Assembly: GCA_900555745.1 (NCBI GenBank)
Contig: USMH01000004.1
Location: 1-20,210 of the forward strand
Origin: an uncultured Collinsella sp.
GTDB taxonomy: Bacteria; Actinomycetota; Coriobacteriia; Coriobacteriales; Coriobacteriaceae
DNA: 20,210 bases
Direction of reading: 5' to 3'
The notes beneath the pieces were generated by a model. The model saw nothing but the letters and a program-made list of their open reading frames with translations, did not search any database and was not told the origin of the DNA. The translations under genes were made by a program, and so were the position numbers. Positions within the stretch are counted from its first letter, which is position 1, and each line of letters opens with the position of its first letter. Shown one piece after another: positions 13,560-20,210 of the stretch.

Positions 13560-16310
13560 TTAGGCGGAACGCTTGGCCTCGAGCTTGGCCTGGGCGGCAG
13601 CCAGGCGTGCGAGGGGCACGCGGTAGGGCGAGCAGGACACGTAGTCAACATCGGCCACGTTAAACAGGCCCTTGATGGACTTAGGGTCGCCGCCGTGCTC
13701 GCCGCACACGCCAAAGTGCATGTCGGGGTTGATGGCGCGGCCCTTCTCGACAGCCATGCGCACCAGTTCGAGTACTGCCGTATCGATGGTCTCGAAGGGG
13801 TTGTCCTTCAGAATCTTCTTGTGCATGTACAGCGGAATGAACTTGGCCTCGGCATCGTCGCGGGAGAAGCCGAAGGTCGTCTGGGTGAGGTCGTTGGTGC
13901 CAAAGCAGAAGAAGTCTGCGTGATGGGCGATCTCGTCAGCGACCATGCAGGCGCGCGGCAGCTCGAGCATCGTGCCCACGGGAATATTGAGCTCGACGCC
14001 TTCCTCGGCGGAAACCTCAGCGATTACGCGCTCGATAACCTCGCGGGTCTGGACATGTTCGGCCGTGATGGAGACGAGCGGAACCATGATCTCGGGGCGC
14101 GGGTCGACACCCTCCTTGATAAGGCGGGCAGCAGCCGTGGCAACCGCGCGAACCTGCATGAGCGGCAGATCGCTAAAGACGACGGACAGGCGCACGCCAC
14201 GTAGTCCGAGCATCGGGTTGGACTCGACCATGCCGTCGATACGACGCAGGCGGGCGCGCAGGGCAGTGAGCTCCTCCCCGGGAGCGCCGGCGGCCTCCTT
14301 CTTGGTGATGGCGACCTCGAGCTCGCGAGGATTATCCAAGAACTCATGAAGCGGCGGATCGAGCAGGCGGACGACCACATCGCGACCGGACATGGTCTTG
14401 AACATCGCCAGGAAGTCCTCGGTCTGAACCTTGAGCAGGTCGGCCAGGGCCTGCTGCTTCACGGCCTCATCGTCAGACAGGATAAAGCTCTGGATGATGT
14501 TCTTGCGATCGCCCAGGAACATGTGCTCGGTGCGGCATAGGCCGATTGCCTCGGCACCAAACTCGAGGGCGAGCGCGGCGTCTTCGGGGTTGTCGGCATT
14601 AACGCGAACATGGTTGGCATGGCCACAGGTCTCGTCCAGGCGAATCTCGTCGGCCCAAGACAGGATGGTGTCCAGGTCGCCGGTAAGCTCGGCCGAAACC
14701 AGATCAACGGCGCCGTAGACGACGATACCCTGGGTGCCGTCGATGGAGATGATATCGCCCTCGTGCAGCACGCGATCGCTGCCTTCGATGCGCACGACCT
14801 TCTCAGCCGCGTCAATGTGGAAACGCTCGACGCCGCAGACGCAGGGCGTACCCATGCCGCGGGCGATAACGGCGGCATGGCTCGTCTTGCCACCGTGGCT
14901 GGTCAGGATGCCCTCGGCGGCAACCATACCCTTCAGGTCGTCGGGGTTGGTCTCCCAGCGAACCAGAATGACCTTGTGGCCCTCGTTGGCGCGCGCGACG
15001 GCATCGTCGCTCGAGAACACGACCTCGCCCACGGCGGCACCAGGGCTGGCGTTAAGACCGCAGGCCAGCGCCTCGTACTTCTTGGAGGCGTCAAACTGCG
15101 GGTGCAGGAGTTGGTCGAGCTGCGCGGGATCGATGCGGCTCACGGCCTCCTCGCGGGTGATCAGACCCTCCTCAACCATCTCGATGGCGATGCGCAGGGC
15201 GGCGGTAGCAGTGCGCTTTCCCACGCGGGTCTGGAGCATCCAGAGCTTACCCTGCTCTATGGTGAACTCGATATCGCACATATCGCGGTAATGGTCCTCG
15301 AGCGTCAGGAACACGCGCTCGAGCTCCTCACCTGCAGACTCGAGGCCCGGGGTGGCCTTGAGGTCGGCGATGGGCTCGGTGTTGCGGATACCGGCGACGA
15401 CGTCCTCGCCCTGGGCGTTGACCAAAAAGTCACCGTAGAACTCCTTGGTGCCGTCGGCCGGATTACGCGTAAAGGCGACGCCCGTCGCAGAGGTCTCGCC
15501 CTTGTTGCCAAAGGCCATGGCCTGCACGTTGACGGCGGTGCCGAGGTCGTCGGAAATGCCATGCTGCTTGCGGTAGATGCAGGCACGCTCGTTCATCCAG
15601 CTGCCAAAGACGGCCTGGATTGCAAGGCGTAGCTGAAGCTCCGGGTCGTGCGGGAAAACGGGCTTGCCGTCAGCGACCTCGAGCTCGGGATACAGGGAGG
15701 CATCGACGTTCTCGGAGAAGATGCCCTTAAAGGTCTCGACGAGTTCCTGCAGGTCCTCGGCCGAAAGCTCGGAATCGACGCGAACGCCGGCGACCAGACG
15801 GGCCTGGGTCAGGGCGTTCTCGAACAGGTCGGCGTCAACGCCCATGACGACATTGGAAAACATCTGGATAAAGCGGCGGTAGCTATCCCAGGCAAAACGC
15901 GGGTTCTGCGTCTGCGCGATGAGGCCCTGGACGGAATCGTCATTGAGGCCCAAGTTGAGGACCGTGTCCATCATACCGGGCATGGAGAACGGAGCGCCCG
16001 AGCGAACCGACACGAGCAGCGGATCGCGGGCGTCGCCGAGCTTCTTGCCGCAGCGGGCCTCGAGGTCCGCCTCGGCAGCAACGATCTCATCGAGTGCGCC
16101 CTCGGGCCACACGTTACCGGCGCCGGAGTACTCGACACAAGTCTGGCAGGTAATGGTAAAGCCACCGGGAACCGGCAGGCCGATACGGCTCATCTCGGCA
16201 AGGTTAGCGCCCTTGCCGCCAAGCACGAAGTTCATGGACTTGTCGCCCTCGGTGACACAGGTGCCCTGGGCGTCGGTTCCAAAACGGTAAACCCTCTTGC
16301 AATCGCTCAC
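13560..16310 (-). CDS. ppdK: Pyruvate, phosphate dikinase
   Basis: Interconverts pyruvate + ATP + Pi and PEP + AMP + PPi. In anaerobes it often works in the glycolytic direction. The 916-residue protein is full length. Its ATP-grasp domain has LGGKGANLAEM (30-40) and SVRSGAPFSMPGMMDTVLNL (101-120). The central phosphohistidine domain has GGKTSHAAVIARGMGTPCV, with catalytic His478 and Thr476, the residue targeted by the partner regulator. The C-terminal TIM barrel has GLCRTEHMF, RLLDPPLHEF, GTNDLTQTTFG and HFGVCGEHGGDP with catalytic Cys869. Translation starts at GTG; purine-rich GGAAGGGGAA lies about 5-15 nt upstream, and no better start fits. It is preceded by its regulator gene across a 297-nt gap and followed by a terminator. 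Confidence 0.98.
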   Translation of the reverse strand: MSDCKRVYRFGTDAQGTCVTEGDKSMNFVLGGKGANLAEMSRIGLPVPGGFTITCQTCVEYSGAGNVWPEGALDEIVAAEADLEARCGKKLGDARDPLLVSVRSGAPFSMPGMMDTVLNLGLNDDSVQGLIAQTQNPRFAWDSYRRFIQMFSNVVMGVDADLFENALTQARLVAGVRVDSELSAEDLQELVETFKGIFSENVDASLYPELEVADGKPVFPHDPELQLRLAIQAVFGSWMNERACIYRKQHGISDDLGTAVNVQAMAFGNKGETSATGVAFTRNPADGTKEFYGDFLVNAQGEDVVAGIRNTEPIADLKATPGLESAGEELERVFLTLEDHYRDMCDIEFTIEQGKLWMLQTRVGKRTATAALRIAIEMVEEGLITREEAVSRIDPAQLDQLLHPQFDASKKYEALACGLNASPGAAVGEVVFSSDDAVARANEGHKVILVRWETNPDDLKGMVAAEGILTSHGGKTSHAAVIARGMGTPCVCGVERFHIDAAEKVVRIEGSDRVLHEGDIISIDGTQGIVVYGAVDLVSAELTGDLDTILSWADEIRLDETCGHANHVRVNADNPEDAALALEFGAEAIGLCRTEHMFLGDRKNIIQSFILSDDEAVKQQALADLLKVQTEDFLAMFKTMSGRDVVVRLLDPPLHEFLDNPRELEVAITKKEAAGAPGEELTALRARLRRIDGMVESNPMLGLRGVRLSVVFSDLPLMQVRAVATAAARLIKEGVDPRPEIMVPLVSITAEHVQTREVIERVIAEVSAEEGVELNIPVGTMLELPRACMVADEIAHHADFFCFGTNDLTQTTFGFSRDDAEAKFIPLYMHKKILKDNPFETIDTAVLELVRMAVEKGRAINPDMHFGVCGEHGGDPKSIKGLFNVADVDYVSCSPYRVPLARLAAAQAKLEAKRSA

Positions 16311-16607
16311 GATACTTCCCCTTCCATGCGCTCTCGCGCACGACCGTGGTAACGAATCGACCCACCGGATGCGGGCCGTGAGGGAACTATACGGCGCGTT
16401 TTGGGCAGACTTGAGCAGAGGGTGCGCGGTTTGGTAAACGTGCTAAAACTGGCGGTAAACGGTAGATAAAGGTGGTTACCTTATGAAGATACCACTGCAA
16501 GAGAAATGCAGGTCAGATGCAAGTTTCTTGCTAAATCGCTTTATCATTATCGTGCATTATTTTGAGGTAGTCTATTTAGGACGGGGCTTTTTAACTACTC
16601 CAATGAG
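16311..16607. promoter_or_regulatory. Region upstream of ppdK: AT-rich, repeats, candidate promoter
   Basis: This gap has no gene on the minus strand. By hand count 16481-16610 is about 38% GC, far below its surroundings. A candidate minus-strand promoter is TAGACT (16574-16569), a 17-nt spacer and GATAAT (16551-16546), which would give a leader of about 225 nt. Other elements are a 13-bp inverted repeat GCAAG-TTT-CTTGC (16519-16531), a TGCAAG copy 22 bp away (16496-16501), two direct repeats GGTAAACG (16433-16440, 16454-16461; 21 bp apart), and an AAGGT/ACCTT inverted repeat (16469-16482). A hairpin with a GAGA loop (16327-16340) sits just before the ribosome-binding site. No clear terminator follows the upstream gene. 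Confidence 0.45.
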
Positions 16608-16611
16608 CTAA
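16483..16611 (+). CDS. Candidate small plus-strand ORF, 42 residues (weak)
   Basis: Small ORF opposite in direction to every other gene, lying in the AT-rich gap. It starts at ATG with AAAGGTGG 7 nt upstream and would encode MKIPLQEKCR, then a hydrophobic stretch NRFIIIVHYF, ending TTPMS. It resembles nothing I recognise. The supposed ribosome-binding site is also one arm of an inverted repeat with ACCTT next to the ATG. No good plus-strand promoter is visible. AT-rich spacer DNA can easily yield such an ORF by chance. Confidence 0.15.
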   Translation: MKIPLQEKCRSDASFLLNRFIIIVHYFEVVYLGRGFLTTPMS

Positions 16612-17483
16612 CTTTGCTGCACTCGACTGGCGGCGCGGCGGGCGCGGGCTTCTTGGATTTCCTCCAAGTGGCTAATGATCTCGGCAGCGCTTTCCTCGAT
16701 GGCCTTGCCGTCGGTACGCACCACAAAGCAGCCTAGGCGCTTCATGAGGGCACGAGCTTCCTCGAGCTCGCTGCGCACGCTCTCGGGCTCGGCATAGGAG
16801 CCGGCAACGGCACGGGCGTAGTCATCGCCCAAGCGGCTATCGCGAATCTCGGAAATAACGTCGACGGTCGAAATCAGGCCAAACAAACGCATCGGGTCGA
16901 CCTCGTAAATTGACTTGGGCGGCTCCATGCCATGGGCCAACGGAACATTGGCAACCTTGTAACCTTGAAAGGCCAAAAACATCGACAGCGGCGTCTTGGA
17001 CGTGCGCGATACGCCCAGCAGCACGATATCGGCACCCGACAGGTCGTCGCAGCCGCGTCCATCATCGTGCTCAACGAAATATTCCATGGCCTCGATACGA
17101 TGGAAATAGCGGTCATCGGTCCTGTGAATCACGCCCGCAACGCCTTTGGGCGGCACACCGATGAGCGACGACAGCACGGCGAGCGTCGGGCCGATCAGGT
17201 CGACCGAGCGAATATGCAGCATGCCCAGGTAATCGAGCACACGAGCACGTAGCGCCGGGTCGACGATGGTATGGAACACGGCGATATCGCGATGGTCGGC
17301 ATCGACGCGCGGCCCCACAAATGACTTGACCTGCTCCACAGAAGTCACCTTAGGCAGGCGCAAAACACAAAAAGCCCCTTCATCAAATTGCCCGGACGCC
17401 GCAAGCACCACCTCACAAGCGGTATCACCGAGCGAGTCGGAGATAACGATAACGGTGGGACGAGCGGTGACCGGGCAATCCAT
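16608..17483 (-). CDS. PPDK regulatory protein (DUF299 kinase/pyrophosphorylase)
   Basis: Bifunctional regulator that inactivates PPDK by ADP-dependent phosphorylation of its active-site threonine and reactivates it by phosphate-dependent removal, releasing pyrophosphate. The 291-residue protein shows VIVISDSLGDTACEV (11-25), a P-loop LLGVSRTSKTPLSMFLA with G157-T164, and QGYKVANVPL (173-182). A charged C-terminal helix follows (about 260-290). The family also acts on PEP synthetase in other bacteria. Here ppdK is the next gene, so PPDK is the likely target (Thr476). ATG has AAGGAG 6 nt upstream and lies 34 nt after the glyS stop. Position after glyS is also seen in Bacillus-type genomes. Confidence 0.95.
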   Translation of the reverse strand: MDCPVTARPTVIVISDSLGDTACEVVLAASGQFDEGAFCVLRLPKVTSVEQVKSFVGPRVDADHRDIAVFHTIVDPALRARVLDYLGMLHIRSVDLIGPTLAVLSSLIGVPPKGVAGVIHRTDDRYFHRIEAMEYFVEHDDGRGCDDLSGADIVLLGVSRTSKTPLSMFLAFQGYKVANVPLAHGMEPPKSIYEVDPMRLFGLISTVDVISEIRDSRLGDDYARAVAGSYAEPESVRSELEEARALMKRLGCFVVRTDGKAIEESAAEIISHLEEIQEARARRAASRVQQS

Positions 17484-17517
17484 GCGGGGCTCCTTTTGCG
17501 CTTACGCGCAGGCTGGC

Positions 17518-19614
17518 TTACTTTTTGCGGGCAAGCTCACCGATGTTGGCGATGCCGGAGAAAACGGCCTCGAAGCGGTTGAGCAGCTTAAGGCGATTAT
17601 CGCGGAGCTGCTCGTCCTTGTCCATGACCATAACCTCATCGAAGAAGCGGTCGATGGGGGCGCGCAGGGCGGCAAGGGCCGCAAATGCGGCCGGGTAATC
17701 CTCGGCAGCAAGGGCGGCGTCGACAGCGGTCTGAGCAGCCTCGGAGGCATCGGCAAGCGCGAGCTCGACCTCGCCCATCAGGGCGCGGTCGTACTCCGCG
17801 CCCAGCTCGGGCTTGGAGATATGCGCGGCACGGGCATAGGCCGTCGCCAGGTTGTCAAAGGTCTCGGCGTCGTTCTTGCGAGCCTCGTCGAGGGCGGCGC
17901 AGCGGGCGAAGAAGACGGACGGGGCGATGATGTGCACCGCAGAGACGGCGGCAACGGTATCGGCCGGGATCTTCTCGTCGCGGGCCATGCTCACCAGGCG
18001 GCCATGGAAGAAGTCGCGAACCTGCTGGGCGACTTCGGCGGCGTCAAACTCAATGCCCTGCTCACTATAGAGCTCGAGCGCAAAGTCGATGAGCGACGTG
18101 GGGTCGATCGGCAGGCGGTCGCGCAGGATGTTGATGATGCCGATAGCGGCACGACGCAGCGCATAGGGGTCGGAGGAGCCGGTCGGGGGCTCGCCGATGG
18201 CAAAGATACCGGCAATGGTATCGAGCTTGTCAGCACAGGCCACGATGCAGCCAGCGGTGCCCTCGGGCAGATCATCGCCGGCAAAGCGGGGACGATAATG
18301 ATCGCGGATAGCATGGGCGACCTCGTCGTTCTCCCCCATCGCGATGGCGTAGTAACCGCCCATCACGCCCTGCTGGCTCGTGAACTCGACGACGGCGTTA
18401 GACACCAGGTCGGCCTTGCACAGGTGAGCGGCGCGAGCCGCATCGGCGGCCAGATGGGCACCCAGGTGAGCCTCGCGGGCGATGGCGAGCGCGAGCTGCT
18501 CAATACGCTCGGACTTGGCGAGCACGCTACCGAGCTTCTCCTGGAAGGCGACCTTGGCCAGACGCTCGCGGAACTCGTCAAGGGAGATCTTCAGGTCCTC
18601 CTCATAGAAGAACTTGGCGTCGTCCAGACGGGCGCGCACGACGCGCTCGTTGCCGTCGATCACGCGCTCGGCATTCTCGGGCTTGCTGTTGGAGACGACT
18701 ACGAACTCACGCGTGAGCTTGCCCTCGCCGTCATAAATCGGGAAGTAGCGCTGGTTGGTGAGCATGGACTCGCAGATGATCTCGTGCGGGACCTTGAGGA
18801 ACTCCTCATCGAAGGTACCGACAAGCACCGTCGGCCACTCGCAGAGGTTAATGACCTCCTCAAAGACCTTCTTAGGCGTGTCGACATGGCAGCCGGGGCG
18901 CGCAGCCTCGACCTCGGCGATACCGGCAAGGATGGCCTCGCGACGACGCTCGGCAGAGAGCACGCCGGCGTCCTCGAGCACCTGCTCGTAGACGGCGGGG
19001 CTGGCGACCACATGGTCACCGGGGCCCAGAACGCGATGTCCGCGCGTGGTATTGCCACTCGTCACATCGGCAAACGACACGGGCACGACGTCCTCACCCA
19101 AAAGGCAGCAGATCCAACGGACCGGACGAACAAACGTAGCGTGCTCGTGGCCCCAGCGCTGGCTGCGGTAGTTGGGCCACTGCAGGCCGGCGATAGTCTT
19201 CTCGCACAGAGACGTCAGGATCGGCGTAGCCGGAGCGGAGGGAATGTTCTTCTCGGCGAACACGTACTCGCGGCCGTCGGTGTCCTCGCGACGGACCAGG
19301 TCCTCGGCAGCCACACCGCACTTGCGGGCAAAGCCCTGGGCGGCCTTGGTGGCGTTGCCGTCGGCATCGAAGGCAATGTTTGCCGCGGGGCCGCGCTTGA
19401 CCTCGTGAACCTCGTCGGTCGCGGTGGCGACGTCGGCAACGAGCGCAGCCAGGCGGCGCGGGCTCGAGATCACGCGGACCTCGCCGTGGGCCAGACCGGC
19501 CTCGTCGAGACCCTTGGCGATCATGGTGCCAAGCTGCTTGACGGCATTGTTCAGCGGTGCGGAGGGCATTTCTTCCGTACCGATCTCAAACAGGAAATCC
19601 TTAGCGTCTGCCAT
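17518..19614 (-). CDS. glyS: Glycyl-tRNA synthetase beta subunit
   Basis: Beta subunit of the alpha2-beta2 glycyl-tRNA synthetase. It carries tRNA recognition, while the alpha subunit makes glycyl-adenylate. The 698-residue protein begins DFLFEIGTEEMPSAPL and contains ISSPRRLAALV, RPVRWICCLLG, KVPHEIICESMLTNQRYFPI, RARLDDAKFFYEEDLK, FQEKLGSVLAKSERI, TSQQGVMGGYYA, GEPPTGSSDPYALRRAAIGI and a C-terminal DALR-type anticodon-binding region with RFFDEVMVMDKDEQLRDNRL. All are typical of GlyS. ATG is 3 nt after the glyQ stop, with GAGGTGG 8 nt upstream, so the two subunits are translated together. Mycobacteria and most classical actinomycetes use the single-chain enzyme instead. Confidence 0.97.
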   Translation of the reverse strand: MADAKDFLFEIGTEEMPSAPLNNAVKQLGTMIAKGLDEAGLAHGEVRVISSPRRLAALVADVATATDEVHEVKRGPAANIAFDADGNATKAAQGFARKCGVAAEDLVRREDTDGREYVFAEKNIPSAPATPILTSLCEKTIAGLQWPNYRSQRWGHEHATFVRPVRWICCLLGEDVVPVSFADVTSGNTTRGHRVLGPGDHVVASPAVYEQVLEDAGVLSAERRREAILAGIAEVEAARPGCHVDTPKKVFEEVINLCEWPTVLVGTFDEEFLKVPHEIICESMLTNQRYFPIYDGEGKLTREFVVVSNSKPENAERVIDGNERVVRARLDDAKFFYEEDLKISLDEFRERLAKVAFQEKLGSVLAKSERIEQLALAIAREAHLGAHLAADAARAAHLCKADLVSNAVVEFTSQQGVMGGYYAIAMGENDEVAHAIRDHYRPRFAGDDLPEGTAGCIVACADKLDTIAGIFAIGEPPTGSSDPYALRRAAIGIINILRDRLPIDPTSLIDFALELYSEQGIEFDAAEVAQQVRDFFHGRLVSMARDEKIPADTVAAVSAVHIIAPSVFFARCAALDEARKNDAETFDNLATAYARAAHISKPELGAEYDRALMGEVELALADASEAAQTAVDAALAAEDYPAAFAALAALRAPIDRFFDEVMVMDKDEQLRDNRLKLLNRFEAVFSGIANIGELARKK

Positions 19615-19617
19615 GGC

Positions 19618-20210
19618 TTACGCCACCTCGCCTTCCTGGTCGGCATTCTCGTTGACTCCGGCGACCTCGGCCATGTAGGCCTCGCAGCACGCCTTGGCGA
19701 CGGCGCGGACGCGCAGGATGTAGTTGGCACGCTCGACCGCGGACAGCGCGCCACGGGCATCGAGCAGGTTGAAGGCGTGGCTGCACTTCATGACGCAGTC
19801 GTACGCCGGCAGCGGCAGCTTGCGCTCCAGACAGGAGTGGCACTCGGCCTCGTAGTCGTCAAACTTCTGACGCATCATCTCGACGTTGGCGACCTCAAAG
19901 TTGTAGGCGCTGAACTCGCGCTCGTTCTCGAGGAACACGTCGCCATAGGTCATGGGCGTGCCGTCGGGCAGGTAGCTCCACACCAAGTCGTAGACGGAAT
20001 TGACGCCCTGCGCATACATGGCGATGCGCTCCAGGCCATAGGTGATCTCGACGGGCACGGGGTCGACCTCGATACCGCCCACCTGCTGGAAGTACGTAAA
20101 CTGCGTGACCTCCATGCCATTGAGCCAGACCTCCCAGCCAAGGCCCCAGGCGCCGAGCGTCGGGCTCTCCCAGTCGTCCTCGACAAAGCGGACGTCATGG
20201 TCGTTGGGGT
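19618..20210 (-). CDS. glyQ: Glycyl-tRNA synthetase alpha subunit, 5' end cut by window edge
   Basis: Catalytic alpha subunit of the tetrameric glycyl-tRNA synthetase. The C-terminal 196 residues are visible. The frame is open to the right edge and includes [20 protein letters not shown] followed by [20 protein letters not shown], the hallmark of Gly[40 protein letters not shown] and [24 protein letters not shown] sequence follow (actual start LPLPAYDC), with [18 protein letters not shown] after it. The usual length is about 290-305 residues, so roughly 100 N-terminal residues, the start and any leader (for example a T-box) lie outside. The internal ATG at 20115 is not the start, because conserved sequence precedes it. 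Confidence 0.96.
   Translation of the reverse strand, partial: PNDHDVRFVEDDWESPTLGAWGLGWEVWLNGMEVTQFTYFQQVGGIEVDPVPVEITYGLERIAMYAQGVNSVYDLVWSYLPDGTPMTYGDVFLENEREFSAYNFEVANVEMMRQKFDDYEAECHSCLERKLPLPAYDCVMKCSHAFNLLDARGALSAVERANYILRVRAVAKACCEAYMAEVAGVNENADQEGEVA

Noticed and set aside
14880..14885. GGKTSH rather than GGMTSH at the PPDK catalytic loop
   Set aside because: The residue before the Thr varies in this family. Thr, Ser and catalytic His are all present.
14610..15632. Plus-strand frame of 340 codons inside ppdK
   Set aside because: Shadow of the dikinase gene, with no ribosome-binding site or motif.
1..20210. tRNA, rRNA, CRISPR array, insertion sequence or prophage
   Set aside because: The stretches between genes are short and show no cloverleaf, spaced repeats, transposase or attachment-site structure.

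Overview
The window is a dense, GC-rich bacterial housekeeping block. All 19 recognisable genes lie on the minus strand, so transcription runs from the right edge to the left edge. Many starts are GTG or TTG, intergenic gaps inside operons are 1-45 nt, and Shine-Dalgarno sequences are strong. The order rseP/rip1-dxr-cdsA-(uppS)-frr-pyrH-tsf-rpsB-xerC-(trmFO)-dprA-yifB-yraN-rnhB-rplS matches, from memory, the Rv2869c-Rv2904c region of Mycobacterium tuberculosis. That points to an actinomycete. The two-subunit glycyl-tRNA synthetase, folate-dependent TrmFO and a pyruvate phosphate dikinase with its regulator are not typical of mycobacteria. Together these suggest a deep-branching class such as Coriobacteriia (Collinsella-like). 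The taxon is an inference, not read directly.

Layout in transcription order (right to left): (1) glyQ (5' end outside the window), glyS, and a PPDK regulatory kinase/phosphorylase gene. (2) A 297-nt, partly AT-rich intergenic region, then ppdK, ended by a UUCG-loop terminator. (3) rplS with its own promoter, then a second UUCG-loop terminator. (4) rnhB, ended by a very strong terminator. (5) yraN-yifB-dprA-trmFO-xerC, a tightly overlapping DNA-processing and tRNA-modification operon. (6) A strong promoter and a structured leader, then rpsB-tsf, ended by a perfect 11-bp terminator. (7) pyrH-frr-uppS-cdsA-dxr-rseP, a compact operon. It joins UMP synthesis, ribosome recycling, undecaprenyl-PP, CDP-diacylglycerol and MEP-pathway isoprenoid synthesis to a membrane site-2 protease that is cut off by the left edge.

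There are no mobile elements, CRISPR arrays, tRNAs or rRNAs. The most unusual signals are: a winged-helix-like domain inserted in the cytosolic loop of the RseP-type protease; a xerC reading frame whose conserved N-terminus extends 26 codons beyond any ATG/GTG/TTG and seems to start at ATA behind a good ribosome-binding site; a palindrome filling the spacer of the rpsB promoter; and an AT-rich, repeat-containing region upstream of ppdK that also holds a small plus-strand ORF.
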